Positions 11,679 to 23,426 are shown, numbered from the stretch's first letter. The stretch is 64,000 bases of DNA from Prionace glauca (GCA_037974335.1 CM075760.1:43094103-43158102); one strand, 5' to 3'. Notes: generated from the sequence alone by a model not told the origin. Translations and numbers: made by a program.

Positions 11679-12094
11679 TGTAGACTAATTTCTGTGTAAC
11701 GACACTGCGTTACTTCCTGGTCACCACAGATCTCGCGCGAATCAGTATCACTGGGATTTTCTCTTTGGCGTCTGAATTGGAGATGTCACCTGTAAAGAAC
11801 AGAAGAGAACAGAGCGATAGGGTCCAAAGCACTGACGATAAAAATGGTGATGCAGGTTAGGATATGGTTTTTTAATGGGGTAAATTTTCTTGTTTCTACT
11901 GACACAAATATTTCGCAGATCTGGGTCCAAATCTCCGGCTCAATGACAAGAAATACTTTAATTGAATTAAACAGTAAACTCTCCGACCTCCAGCGAAGTG
12001 GAAGCAGTTTTTCACTCAGAAACTGATGACTGTATTTAACCTGTTTTCATGTCATCTGTTCCACTGCTGAGGCCATAACAATTCTTCCGCTTGA

Positions 12095-13268
12095 AATCAT
12101 TACCTCACAAGAGGTTATTGCAGAAGGTTAGGGGACATGGAGTTGGGGGTAGGGTGTTAGCGTGGATAGAGGATTGGTTGTCAAATAGGAGGCAGAGAGT
12201 GGGGGTCAATGGGTGCTATTCGGATTGGCGGTTGGTGACTAGTGGAGTGCCCCAGGGGTCGGTGCTAGGACCTCAGCTATTTACCATTTATATAGATGAT
12301 CTGGAGGAGGGAACCAAGTGTATGGTGTCAAAATTTGTTGGTGACACCAAGATTGGTGGAACGGCAAATTGTGCGGAGGGTGTGGAGAGTCTACAGAAGG
12401 ATCTAGATAGGCTGGGCGAATGGGCCAGGAAATGACAAATGGAATTTAATGTTGGCAAGTGCGAGGTGGTCCACTTTGGTAGGAATAATGGTAGGAAGGA
12501 TTATTACTTACGTGGTGAAAAACTGCAGCAGGCGACGGTGCAGAGGGACCTCGGGGTCCTTGTGCATGAGTCGCAAAAACCCAGCTTGCAGGTGCAGCAG
12601 GTGGTCAGGAAGGCGAATGGGATGCTGGCCTTCATAGCGAAGGGGATTGAATATAAAAGTAGGGAGGTCTTGCTGCAGCTGTATAGGGCATTGGTGAGGC
12701 CGCAGCTGGAGTACTGTGTGCAGTTTTGGGCGCCGTACTTACGCAAGGATATTTTGGCCTTGGGGGAATGCAGAGGAGGTTTACTAGGCTGATGCCGGAG
12801 TTGAGGGGGTTGAGCTATGAGGAGAGGCTGAATAAATTAGGCTTGTACTCGTTAGAGTTTAGAAGAATGAGGGGAGATGTCATTGAGACGTATAAGATGA
12901 TGAATGGGATGGAAAGGATAGAGGTGGAGAGGCTCTTCCCGCTCAGAAAGGATAGTAGGACTAGGGGGCACAGCCTCAAGATAAAGGGGGGGGGGGGCGG
13001 TTTAGAACGGAGTTGAGGAGGGACTTCTTCACTCAAAGGGTGGTGAATCTCTGGAATTCTCTGCCCGTTGAAGTGGTGGAGGCTGCCTCGCTAAATACTT
13101 TTAAGACGCGGGTTGATGGGTTTTTGATAAGAGAGGGGTTAAGGGTTATGAGGAATGTGGAACTGAGCCACATCAGATCAGCCATGATCTTATTGAATGG
13201 CGGGGCAGGCTCGAAGGGCTAGATGGCCTACTCCTGCTCCTATTTCTTATGTTCTTATGTTCTTATTA
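12095..13268 (+). mobile_element. CR1-type LINE, 3' part, dead
   Basis: 5'-truncated CR1-like LINE carrying the C-terminal half of the reverse transcriptase. It begins just after the palm block, with [12 protein letters not shown], then motif B as [14 protein letters not shown]. At motif C the expected FADDT reads FVGDT, so a catalytic Asp is lost, and there is a premature stop (TGA at about 12,434). The thumb/C-terminal block RPQLEYCVQFWAPYLRKDI follows, then a frame change near 12,770. The 3' end is a TTCTTATG octamer run, the usual CR1 tail style. It is very close in sequence to the copy at 19,060-20,335. It lies about 0.4 kb beyond the recombination signal of the V segment at 13.7 kb. Confidence 0.9.
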
Positions 13269-13680
13269 ATTCTATTAATCGTTTATCAGCTCCTAATCGT
13301 GACTGGAACAATCCTTTTGTACTCCTTATGTTAATAATTCTCAGTCTGTAAGTGAATTTAAATGAGAGGTGTTTAGTTACGGTTAGTTATTGGGATTTGC
13401 CTCAGCTGGCAGGTTTCAGTTTACACTATTGAATGATACTTCGCTTGTATTTTCAATGTTAGCGCCGAGTGACCCCAAATAAACAGCAGCCAATTCTTCC
13501 CTCGTACAGCGAATCTCAGAATCAGCAGGAATCTGCCTTCGATGTTAACGGTTTTGTAAGGTGTTTATGTGGATTGTTCTCGGGGTTTGTGTTCACGGGA
13601 ATACATTCACGTGTCAATGTCAGACCCGCTATTACAACCGGCACCCAGCAGACAGCAGCTGTGACCCAGAAACCTGCGGC

Positions 13681-13719
13681 AGTTTTTGTACGAGGATTTC
13701 ATTCATTTTCATCACTGTG
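13681..13719 (-). promoter_or_regulatory. 23-spacer recombination signal of V1
   Basis: Directly after the V1 coding end, minus strand: heptamer CACAGTG (13719-13713), 23-bp spacer (13712-13690), nonamer ACAAAAACT (13689-13681). This is a near-consensus RAG target, as expected for a V segment. Confidence 0.95.
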
Positions 13720-14737
13720 AGATTCTGTGCACAGTAATAGACCGCGGTGTCAGACAACAGCAGCTCCGAGATGGTCAATCGGTACAACTTTTCTGACTTC
13801 TCGATTGTATCAGAAAACCGGCTCTGAGCGAAATCCGCCTTCCATTCATCACTGCCGTCCGTATGTCTCCGGACCGCAAACTCGGGCTGTCTGCCTGGGT
13901 ATTGACGGTACCAGAATAAATAATATGCATCGTTGGTATAGGTGCAGCTTAAAGTGACACTTTCTCCCTCTGTCGGTGTGAGTGAGGATTCCTGCTGAGG
14001 AACAGAATCTCCATTGCTCAGATCTGGAAAAACGGTAAAAGAAATAAAAAACATTCAGCTGAACGGAGGGTGAACATTCACAGTCGGTGTAACATAAAAA
14101 TAGACATTAAATAATATCAAACTCGCTCCAACTGATCTAAGTTCCCGTTCAGAATCCCCAGAAGAGTCCGCCATCTCAATGCCTCTGTCCCTTTCCCCCT
14201 CAGCGGCTAATCTTTCCCCATCCCAACTGTGTCTTTACTCCTCTCTTCAAGTGTTCATTGTGTTAATGTAAGTCACTTTCTACAGAACTCCCTCGAAAGG
14301 AGATTCGTTGTAATTTCCAGTTGATCTTTTCATTTCACTCAGATTTATGGGATATCGATTTGGAATCCTCCCCGAATGGAATCATCCTTTCCCCGTCCGC
14401 TGTACTGAACCTCTTCATCATTATAAATACATCAATCAGGTTACTCTTTAATCTTCTGCCAGAAGATAAATTAATGTTTAGATTGCATTCTGTTGTTGCC
14501 ATCTCCCAATTCTGGTATCAGGCTTGCTGTGAGTTTTGCCAACCGATATTCCTGTAAGGAAAAGCCAAGAGCAAAGACTCAAATGCTCTAAGGCAGGCCC
14601 GATGTCTGATGAACCGGAGCGCCTTTCAAATTTTTGCTTTTCAAATTTATTCCCCTAGAAGGTACATTCCTTTTTAAAGAGTGAAACTTACCGACAATGA
14701 ATGTCACCCAGATCATAGTGAGGACCGAGCGCCGCAT
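13720..14737 (-). CDS. T-cell receptor alpha/delta-type V segment 1
   Basis: Germline V gene segment for a TCR chain, minus strand. The leader exon (14737-14692) encodes MRRSVLTMIWVTFIV plus a split Gly/Asp codon and ends at a GTAAG donor. A 668-bp intron follows. The V exon (14023-13720) opens after CCAG as DLSNGDSVPQQ. It has the first Cys in VTLSC, the WYRQYPG framework-2 signature of alpha/delta V domains, RLTISELLLSDTAVYYC in framework 3 and the second Cys. The open frame runs up to the recombination signal. It would be joined to a J (or D-J) element in developing T cells and expressed at the surface. Alpha versus delta use cannot be told from V alone. It looks intact. Confidence 0.93.
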
Positions 14738-14789
14738 TGCTGCTGTTCCTGGATTCCAGGGACTCTTGTGTCTCCCAAAGCTCAGAATA

Positions 14790-14915
14790 TCGAACAAGAT
14801 AAGGCTGAGACCATTGGCTGAGGCTGGTCTGATGTCACTTCCTACAGGACGTATGGCACGAAGAGCTGAAATCACTGGATCTGATTGGCCTGACGTCATT
14901 GACTTCAACACAGTT
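14790..14915 (-). promoter_or_regulatory. V1 promoter with two CRE motifs
   Basis: Upstream of the V1 start codon (14737), minus strand. TGACGTCA at 14891-14898 is followed by CCAAT (14885-14889), and TGACATCA at 14830-14837 is directly preceded by the ETS-like AGGAAG. A CRE-like motif at this distance is a known feature of TCR V promoters. The same combination recurs upstream of the segments at 27.8 and 32.5 kb. Confidence 0.65.
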
Positions 14916-14939
14916 GTTGATTACAGGGAACTGAGACAT

Positions 14940-16439
14940 TGACCAGACACTCTGCTGTTCAGAGCGAGGCGAGTAAACACAGCTCGGTTGATCCTAATTG
15001 AGCTATGAGATATTTTTACCTTCAATTGACCTGGAAGAAATCGCTTTGAAGAAGGAAATGCAAGTGTTGAATGTGGATGAAGCTGTTCCGAGTATTTGAG
15101 TCACTGTCATTAATCAGACTGAGTTTGAGACGGGGGTCAATTGGGAAGATGATTTAAGATTTTTCCTGTGATAGAGACATATCAAACAGAGCGGGGAAAT
15201 ACTACGAAAGTGAATAGGTGAAACTCCCAAATTTAGTGTATGCTAAAAAGGTTGGTTTATCAAATAAACGTTAAAGGTTTACATCTAATTGCTTAGTTGA
15301 AGTGAGCCTCACATTTAACTCCTCTGTTCGGGTCTGATGCGATCTATCTTGTGGATACATTCTCCAGATTCTCTCTTTTTCTGAGGGCTGAAAAATGTCT
15401 CCAAACGTACAAGACAAGATCTCTGCTGATTTTCACAAAAGGTACAAAACGGTCCCTTGAAATATCACGGAGATGTTTTCTCTGATACGGCATTTCTGAG
15501 CTACACAGCCTGTAGAGAAGTAACAGATTCAGGACGAAAATCCCACACTGGAAGTTCCAAACAGCACTCACATTGCTAAACAAAATCAAAAGTTCCGCCT
15601 CGTAAGTCTGAGTCACCAGCAGCCTCAAAACTAAAACAACGTCAAGAACATTTACGGAATGGTATTAGTTAACTCGAGTGTACAGTTATACTGACAGCAA
15701 CCTTCATAAATTTCATTACTTCAATGTGCTTTTTTTCCTTTCGATGTGTTTTCCGTGACTGTAATATTGAACAATCATCTCTCCATATCGTCTCCCAGTT
15801 TTCTGGAACTTTTGACTGCGGCCTGCTCACACAGCTTATTTAAACAGAGTGTGTTGCCGAATAAGAGAAAACTTATACGCGTTGAACAGATTTCGCAAAG
15901 CGGTGACTGTGATCTTTAAACCAATCCCAAGTGGATTTTCCCCCGTGCCCACTGAGCTTCAGAATGTTTCCTGGAGGCTGCTGTGGTTTCTGTCAGCACT
16001 AACAATGCAAATTTTTCCGATGATAATACACAGATCAGGATTACTTTCCCCGACCACCTCCTCCACCTCCCCCAGTCTCTGAAAGTGCGGCCGTTCCCCT
16101 ATCAAGATATGACGGTAGCCTTTTCTTTCCATGTCAGCACCAGGTCGCCACCAAGTGGTCTTACAGAACCAGAGACACAGACGGAAGTGAAGCATGAACA
16201 TCCTGAGGACAGAGAACAAATTATTAAAGGCGGGGATTAGAACCGGTATCTTCAAATATGACTCTGTGCTGATCTGTTTGTCGGATTGAAATCGGCAGTT
16301 TGTTTGTGTTTGTGCTCCTGGGAACAGTTTCATTCGAAGTTGCTTTGGTTTCCTTTCTCTGCGCATTGTGGCTACACCGACCGCGATTTTACACAAGCGA
16401 CAACAGATAGCAGCTGCATTCTGCAGCAAAAAGAAGAAC
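14940..16439. other. No gene seen between V1 and V2
   Basis: About 1.5 kb of sequence without recognisable exon, RNA gene or clear repeat. A long reading frame continues from the V2 exon through its recombination signal down to 15,959, but it is only the unspliced extension of that exon. Confidence 0.5.
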
Positions 16440-16478
16440 AGTTTTTGTACAGGGCTGAGCTTGTTTTCTGTCACTGTG
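16440..16478 (-). promoter_or_regulatory. 23-spacer recombination signal of V2
   Basis: Heptamer CACAGTG (16478-16472), 23-bp spacer, nonamer ACAAAAACT (16448-16440), immediately after the V2 coding end on the minus strand. Confidence 0.95.
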
Positions 16479-16942
16479 AGTCTGAAAGCGCAGTAATACA
16501 CGGCGGCGTCAGCCAGCTTCAGACCCCGGACAGTTAAACTGGTGAATTTATTCTCAGTCTGGAGCTCAACAGAGAAACGGCTTTTGGCAAAATCGGCTTT
16601 ATCTTCACCACTGATCGAGTGTTTCCACAATATAAACTCAGGCTGTGAGTCTGGGTGCTGCCGGTACCAGTAAAGAACGTAGGAGCTCTGTTCAGTATCA
16701 TATTTACAATTTAAAGTCACCGCTTCTCCTTCTGTCCTCACATCTGAGGAAGGCGATTGAGTGACAGAATCTCCATGAATCAGATCTGAAAAACAAATAT
16801 AAAAAATATCTGACTGGCGACTGTTGAAAATTTTGTTTTACACCATGTTTCAAAAATGTAAAAAACAAAGTTGAAATGTGTTTGGTCCACATTTACCTGT
16901 CAGAAATATTGCCCACACAACCCAGATGCTGAGCAGCCGCAT
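16479..16942 (-). CDS. T-cell receptor alpha/delta-type V segment 2
   Basis: Minus-strand V segment. The leader exon (16942-16897) encodes MRLLSIWVVWAIFLT and ends at a GTAAAT donor; the intron is only 111 bp. The V exon (16785-16479) starts DLIHGDSVTQSPSSD, has the first Cys in VTLNC, framework 2 WYRQHPD, and framework 3 with LTVRGLKLADAAVYYCAF. All core Ig-fold residues are present and the frame is open, so it looks functional. Its layout is like segment 1 three kilobases away. Upstream, at about 17,025-17,065, the minus strand has ETS-like GGAAGTG next to an ACATCA half-site. Confidence 0.93.
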
Positions 16943-17069
16943 TGTCTCTGTCTGCTCTGTGGAAGAGGAGTTGGGGATTTTGAAGACATGTTCTAAACCC
17001 CGCCCTCAGTAATCTGCTGTGAGTCTCAGGATGTTTTCACTTCACTTCCTGATGTTCCCAGTGACATTG

Positions 17070-18836
17070 AGAATAGGCAGGCTGGTGAGCTGGCTGCCAA
17101 TGATTGGAAACACTCAGAGCCGGGGAACAGTCAGTGCTTTATGGAAGGAATATTTCCGTTTTACACAGCAGATGGTGACAGTTAAACCCGATTCTGATTA
17201 TTGTGACCGTCAAACTCAGGCTTGCTCCAGGATTTGGTTCATTCAGGATCAGTCCGTTTAAACTTTACCATCGGCTCAGCCATGACTGCGAGATTCCCCT
17301 CAGGCAGCACTGAGACAATTATTGAACACTTATTGCATTTTATGTCGGAGTGGTTGATTGACTCTCCACATTGTCAACGTCCCTGCCGTTCGAAGAGAAA
17401 CTCCCAATTCAAGGGTAAAGCTAGTATTTGTTGGTGAAGGAAGGAGCGGTTCTACCGCCGTTCAGTGATAATGGCCCATTATCAGGGTCTGATAATCAGT
17501 TATGGAATCCTTCCCAGCATAGTTCAAAGGAAGGGATATGTGTTTGTGATGATATGCTTAAAAAGTATACCTGCCACTTTGGACAAAAGTACTGGCTGTC
17601 ACTGTACGTTCCGTCGAACAATCTTGAAGTTTTCACATTTCCACTAATGTAACGTCTCTCAATGGCACCTCTGTTTAAAATTACTAACTTCAATCGGATT
17701 AGTTATCGTGTATTCAATGAGCCACCACCCTCGGAGTTTGGGATTTGTTTAAGAGATAATAATGTCAGCACTTCTAGTAACTCGACAACCGTGTGTTCAA
17801 AACACGAGAGCAAAGTTCAGACAGCAGATAAACAGTCTCCTGAGGATATGTAAAGCTTGTCCTCATTACCTACAATTCAATACCAGCCGGCTAGGAAAAT
17901 CTTTTCGGTGTCACTTCCATTCATAAAAGAAATGAATATGGTGCTGAAATGATTACAGTGTAATAATTCAGAAAACAGCTCTCACAATGGGTTTTCATTC
18001 ACATTTTCATATCCTTTTCCACATCAGACACACCTTCTCTCACTCGCTCTGGCCTCTGATCAATATCAGGCTCCAATCCTGCTACAATGCGGGTGTTTTT
18101 GTAATGATTATTGACCACTTTATCTTCTTCAAAACATTGAAGCAAATTGGGTTCAAGTATTTAAATTACCATTGCAAACAGTGCAGAAGGAGGCTTTTGG
18201 GCCCATTAAGTCTGCATCCTTCGCAATCACACCGAGGCCCAGTCCCCGTAGTCCCTACTAGTTTCCCTAACACTAAAGGGCAATTTAATATGGTCAATCA
18301 ACCTAACTTTGGACTGTGAGGGGAACCCAGACGAGAAAGTGCAAACTCCACATAGGCAGTGACCAGAGGCCCCGGCGCTTTGAGGCAACGTGCCACCCAA
18401 TGGTGCCTATTCGAAGAAATGTTCCAATGGCAGCGGACAGAAAGGGAGAGAATCTTTGTTATTCATTGGCCTCGCCTGAGAGTTTCCTTTTGTGGCTCAG
18501 TGGAATTTTGCCGGACTTATTTAAGATGCCGAGCAGAAAATTAGGTTCTGAATCGTTGAACGAAATATTGGAAAAAGGTAAAGCAATTACAGGTGTAAAC
18601 TGGAAACTGGAGGCAGGAAGGAACTGAGTGGAAAAATAAATTGAAAGGAACAAGGACAATTAACATGTAAACAATTAAGGTTCTACAGATGTACTTGTGG
18701 AGTCTATTTTTAATATGTTGCAAATTGAAATCATAAAGTAATATAGTTCTATGAGTGAACCTCACAATCTATTGTTGTGTTTTGTATTATTTGCAGGTTG
18801 AGAAAGATCCCTCTGGCTCTCGCACCGCTCAGTGAA
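17070..18836. other. Gene-free stretch with one SINE fragment
   Basis: No exon seen. About 18,180-18,330 is an antisense SINE fragment ('cagaaggaggcttttgggcccattaagtctgcatcc' through 'ggactgtgaggggaacccag'). The rest shows nothing recognisable. Confidence 0.5.
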
Positions 18837-18902
18837 TTATTGCTGCTCTTCACCGGTGTGAGAGCGCCCTCTGCTGCTTAGTCTCTGGAGTTGTCGCTGT
18901 GG

Positions 18903-19045
18903 AATTTTGACTGGGACCCGCGACATCTCTGCAGCAGTGTGGGGACTCATGACACTGAAATACACAGCGGTGTCGGAGATCAGGACTTTATTAATCATCA
19001 CTTCAGTGATCTTGGTAGTTTTACTAAACTTTGATTTCAAAATTT
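18903..19045 (-). pseudogene. TCR V segment relic cut by a LINE (V3)
   Basis: Only framework 3 remains on the minus strand: KITEVMINKVLISDTAVYF, where the second conserved Cys is replaced (FSV instead of YCA). It is followed by a weak signal: CACACTG (18941-18935), 23-bp spacer, degenerate nonamer GTCAAAATT (18911-18903). Upstream of about 19,040 the V homology stops and CR1 LINE sequence begins. The leader, framework 1 and framework 2 are not found on the far side of the LINE, so the insertion came with loss of the 5' part or the remnant has decayed. Confidence 0.75.
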
Positions 19046-19059
19046 GGGCTTGAAGTTTC

Positions 19060-20335
19060 TTATCCCCCCAAAGTGGATGTGTCTAGGGCAGTGGATAGAG
19101 GAGAGCCAGTGGATGTGGTCTTTCTGGATTTTCAGAAGGCGTTTGACAAGGTACCTCACAAGAGGTTATTGCAGAAGGTCAGGGGACATGGAGTTGGGGG
19201 TAGGGTGTTAGCGTGGATAGAGGATTGGTTGTCAAATAGGAGGCAGAGAGTGGGGGTCAATGGATGCTATTCGGATTGGCGGTTGGTGACTAGTGGGGTG
19301 CCCCAGGGGTCGGTGCTGGGGCCTCAGCTATTTACCATTTATATAGATGATCTGGAGGAGGGAACCGAGTGCAGGGTGTCGAAATTTGCTGATGACACCA
19401 AGATTGGGGGAAAGGCAAATTGTGCGGAGGGTGTGGAGAGTCTGCAGAAGGATCTAGATAGGCTGGGCGAATGGGCCAGGAAATGGCAAATGGAATTTAA
19501 TGTTGGCAAGTGTGAGGTGGTCCACTTTGGTAGGAGGAATGGTAGGAAGGACTATTACTTACGGGGCGAAAAACTGCAGCAGGCGACGGTGCAGAGGGAC
19601 CTCGGGGTCCTTGTGCATGAGTCGCAAAAACCCAGTTTGCAGGTGCAGCCGGTGGTCAGGAAGGCGAATGGGATGCTGGCCTTCATAGCGAGGGGGATTG
19701 AATATAAAAGTAGGGAGGTCTTGCTACAGCTGTATAGGGCATTGGTGAGGCCGCAGCTGGAGTACTGTGTGCAGTTTTGGGCGCCGCACCTGCGCAAGGA
19801 TATTTTGGCCCTGGAGGGAGTGCAGAGGAGGTTTACTCGGCTGATACCGGAGTTGAGGGGATTGAGCTATGAGGAGAGGCTGAATAAACTAGGCTTGTAC
19901 TCGTTAGAGTTTAGAAGAATGAGGGGAGATCTCATTGAGACGTATAAGATGATGAATGGGATGGATAGGATAGAGGTGGAGACTCTTCCCGCTCAAAAAA
20001 GACAGTAGGACTAGGGGGCACAGCCTCAAGATAAAGGGGGGGGGGGCGGTTTAGAACAGAGTTGAGGAGGAACTTCTTCACTCAAAGGGTGGTGAATCTC
20101 TGGAATTCTCTGCCCGTTGAAGTGGTGGAGGCTGCCTCGCTAAATATTTTTATGAAACGGGTTGATGGGTTTTTGATAAGAGAAGGGATTAAGGGTTATG
20201 GGGAGAGGGCAGGAAGGTGGAGCTGAGTCACGACAGATCAGCCATGATCTTATTGAATGGCGGGGCAGGCTCGAAGGGCCAGATGGCCTACTCCTGCTCC
20301 TATCTCTTATGTTTTTATGTTCTCATGTTCTTCAA
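19060..20335 (+). mobile_element. CR1-type LINE, 3' part, nearly intact RT half
   Basis: 5'-truncated CR1-like LINE. An open frame to 20,008 covers reverse transcriptase palm block FLDFQKAFDKVPH, motif [15 protein letters not shown], motif C FADDT (both catalytic Asp present), and the C-terminal RPQLEYCVQFWAPHLRKDI block. A small frame change near 19,985 breaks the last part, corresponding to 'ERLFPLRKDSRT' in the sister copy at 12.1 kb. The 3' end shows the same 'ggcggggcaggctcgaagggcc' block and TTCTTATG-like tail. High similarity to the 12.1-kb copy implies both are young. No 5' half is present, so it cannot move by itself. Confidence 0.92.
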
Positions 20336-20374
20336 GTGACAGAGCATGTGAGAGATGGATGCTCAGCCAGAACC

Positions 20375-20640
20375 TGCTGTCCTAGTACGTGAGTCGCTGA
20401 AAGTAAATGTGCAGTTACAGCAGACAGTAAAGAAGAAAAATGATTTGCTAACCTTCATTACAAGAGGGTTTGAGTACAGGAATAGGGATGTTTTGCTGCA
20501 ATTCTATCGGGCATTGTTTGGGTCATACCTGGAGTATTGTGTGTAGCTTTGACGTCCTCATCCGAGAAAGGATGTCCTCGCTTCAGAGGGATTGCAGAGA
20601 AGGTTTACCAGGCTGTTTCTTGGGATGTTAGTTTTGTCAT
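20375..20640 (+). mobile_element. Second CR1 subfamily fragment
   Basis: Starts with VRESLKVNVQLQQTVKKKNDLLTF, continues to YRALFGSYLEYCV and 'rrfTRLF'. It is the same RT C-terminal block as the neighbouring LINE but clearly more diverged, with a stop after EYCV. It lies directly downstream of the younger element's tail. Confidence 0.75.
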
Positions 20641-20729
20641 TTCAGTAGAGAATGAATGAGTTAGAATTCTATTTAAATAGTTCAAAACAGTGAGACGAAA
20701 TCTCACAAAAACTAATAAAATTCCAGGAG

Positions 20730-21510
20730 GATTACATAGACACATAGAAGAAGGAATACGCCATTCAGCCCATAGAGCCTGCTCCGCCATTCATTTGAAC
20801 ATGGTTGATCATCAAATTTAATATCCTGATTCCTCTTTCCTCTCATATGCTTTGATCCCTTCAGTCCCAAGAGCTATATCTATTTTCTTCTTGAAATCGG
20901 AAAACGTTTTAGTCTCAAATAGTGGTAGTGAATTCTATACGTTCACCACCCTTCAGCTGAAGAAATTTCTTCCCATTTCAGTTCTAATAGGCTAACCCCT
21001 CTTTCTTCAAACCATGACCCCTAGTTAGAATCATAAAAACCCTACACTTCAGAAAAAGGCCATTCGGCCCATCGAGTCTGCACCGACTACAATCCCACCC
21101 AGGCCCTACCCCCATATCCCCAATATTTACCCACTAATCCCTCAAACTACGCATCTCAGGACGCTAAGGGCAATGTTTTAGCACGGCCAATCAACCTAAC
21201 CCACACATCTTTGGACTGTGGGAGAAAACCGGAGCACCCGGAGGAAACTCACGCAGACACGAGGAGAATGTGCTAACTCCACACAGACAGTGCTAACTAC
21301 TTTGCTACCATGCCAAGTTCTGGACTCCTCCATCACTCGGAACATTCTTTCTGAATCTTCACTGCTTAACTCTGTTAGGATTTTAAAAGACTTTATCATA
21401 TCCCCTCTCAGCCTTCGAAACTCCGGTGAATAAAATCCTAACCGATTTAGTCACTCTTCATATGACAAATCTATCATCCCAGAAATCAGCCTGTTAAATC
21501 TTCGCTGTGC
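20730..21510 (-). mobile_element. Antisense CR1 fragment split by a SINE
   Basis: 20,730-21,005 (motif 'attcagcccatagagcctgctccgcc', 'ttcttcccatttcagttc') and 21,310-21,510 ('tttatcatatcccctctcagcc', 'aatcttcgctgtgctccctct') are two parts of one antisense CR1 3' end. On the minus strand the second part includes the SDSERMFRVMEE and GAQRRFNRLISGMIDLSYEE stretches. An inverted tRNA-derived SINE (21,029-21,305) sits between them. A short sense piece, about 21,515-21,730, follows. Confidence 0.7.
21029..21305 (-). repeat. tRNA-derived SINE, inverted
   Basis: Contains 'cattcggcccatcgagtctgcaccgac', 'ggacgctaagggcaatg', 'catctttggactgtgggagaaaaccggagcacccggaggaaactcacgcagac', each a piece of the reverse complement of the SINE at 7,950 and 26,440. 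It is inserted in an older antisense CR1 fragment. Confidence 0.8.
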
Positions 21511-22112
21511 TCCCTCTCGAGGATTAGACAGAATAGATCCAGAAAGAATTTTCCCGATGATGGGGGAGTCCAGAACTAAGAATGTCAGTTTGAAGGTTAG
21601 GTTTAAACCTTTTGGGACTGAGGTGAGCAGAGATTTCTTCACCCAGAGAGTAGCGAAGTCATGGAATTCACTACCACAGGAAAGTAGTTGAGGCCAAAAC
21701 GTTGTGTGTTTTCAAGAAGAAACTAGATGTCGCTCTTCCTTCTCGAGAATTTTTGCCGAGTGATTCCTAAGTTTAGAATCAGATGATGCAGCAAATTCTC
21801 CAAAGGTCAGTTAATGTTGGTGGCAAATTCTGAAATCCGAATGGCTTAGAAATTCAAAGCGTTTGGAGATGGGCATGATAATCAGTGCATTATGGATACA
21901 CGGCGATAGCCCGACTCGAAACAAATTCGGCCTCCTGGAGGAGAAATTAAACTAGTTCCATAAACCTGTCTCTTGTCCACATCAATCTGTATCCACATTG
22001 CCTCTGCTGCTTCTTCCTGTTAAAATGAGCAATGATACATTCAATTGCATTTTTCTTTTGTTTATTTGAACAACGAAATGGATTCCATGACCTTTAAAAC
22101 AAGTTAACATTT

Positions 22113-22195
22113 GGCAGAGGTGTGATTCGAACACACTCTCCCACAGTTATTTGCCATGCTGAATTTAGTGACATAAACTTGTCATCAGCGCTGCC
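22113..22195 (-). pseudogene. Degenerate tRNA-like sequence (type-II length)
   Basis: On the minus strand, an 83-nt stretch has a 5' GGCAGCG that pairs with CTCTGCC at the 3' end with one mismatch, and a perfect T arm GTGTG-TTCGAAT-CACAC with B box. The D arm and anticodon arm are not recognisable, so the isotype (Leu or Ser by length) cannot be assigned. It is either a relic or a SINE head. Confidence 0.45.
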
Positions 22196-23126
22196 AGAGG
22201 AAGCAATTGGCGTCATATCTGGTGTTGCCAGGGAACAGAATAAATGGAGTAAGACAAAGTCATAAATCACATTCAGCCTGCTCCACCATTTAATAAGATC
22301 AGGGCAAATAAAGTCACCATAGTCCCAGATGAACAAATGTTGTTATTTATTCATCAGATAATAAAAGAATAACAGTGTGATATTGGAAACCTGAAATAAA
22401 AACAGGAAATGCTGGATCAACTCAAGAAGTCTGGAGAAAAACATAGTTAACGTTTCAGATTTAAACCATCATCCTCCAGGGATATTCACCTTATTTGTAT
22501 ATTCACCAGATTAAGATGCTACTGAAAAGTAAACAGAACAGTGTAAAAGTTGAGGATATTCTTATTGAGCAGCTGAGAATGCTCGAGGAGCCAATTGGCC
22601 CACTTATGACCTTATTTCCCATATTCTAATCAGTGCGGTCAAGGCAATGGTTATGGTGATGTGAATGAGTCAGTGTGGCTGGATGATCTTATAATTTCAG
22701 GTTCTAGTATCTGTGGTGATTCGGCCTCTGCCAAATTTCCAACTGGTTTGCTCTTTGAGGCGGGCTTGTTTCTCCTGAGGCCTCTCCCACTCTCTGTGTT
22801 TGCCAAAGTGACTCAGCTCACCGATGTGAATAAGCTGGTTTTTCCAACACAAACCTGATTCACATTAGTTCAGAACGTCATGTCAAAACGTTTCCGATAA
22901 AAATAATTAAGATGAAAGATCTAAGAGGAGTCTGTTATGCTTAGAAGGAGCTGCGGCAAAGAAGCGGAAGATGTGAATGATGTTAGTGATGATTGACAGG
23001 AATGCATTAGCGATTTTGTAGATCAAGTACATTTTACACTTTGAAATCAGAATAACGAGATGCCATTTGGAAATACACATTTGCTGTCTGCCTATTTTAG
23101 GACTTGAAGTATCGTCGATGCAATGT

Positions 23127-23199
23127 GCCCGACTAGCTCAGTCGGTATAGCATGAGACTCTTAGTCTCAGGGTCGTGGGTTCGAGCCCCACGTGGGGCG
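23127..23199 (+). tRNA. tRNA-Lys (CTT)
   Basis: 73-nt tRNA, GCCCGACTAGCTCAGTCGG start, anticodon CTT in GACTCTTAGTC, perfect T arm GTGGGTTCGAGCCCCAC, 3' end GGGGCG. Only a few positions differ from canonical Lys-CTT (including G to T in the D loop, TATAGC, and one acceptor wobble). Probably functional. Confidence 0.9.
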
Positions 23200-23244
23200 C
23201 CATTATTCTAAAACTTTATTGGGAGAATTCCATTTCTCCAGAAT

Positions 23245-23426
23245 GTCACCGCTTAAAATGAGTCTCGCTGGGGTCTTTTAAAAGACTTCTGGATGAGTAT
23301 ATGGGGTTTAATGGGATTGGGGGTTATAGATAGGCCTATAGATTGGTGGGGTTGATGCGATCGGCGCAACTCGAGGGCCGAAGGGCCTGTTTGTGCTGTA
23401 ATGTTCTATGTTCTATGTTCACAATC
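23245..23426 (+). mobile_element. CR1 LINE 3' end
   Basis: Non-coding 3' terminal piece: 'gaaggccgaagggcctgtttgtgctgtaatgttctatg'-type sequence ending in a tandem TTCTATG run (about 23,403-23,420), the characteristic CR1 tail. The antisense counterpart is at 34,255-34,395. Confidence 0.8.

Noticed and set aside
15959-16478. 260-codon minus-strand frame including V2
   Set aside because: Beyond 16,478 it only runs through the recombination signal and flank; the coding V ends at the heptamer.
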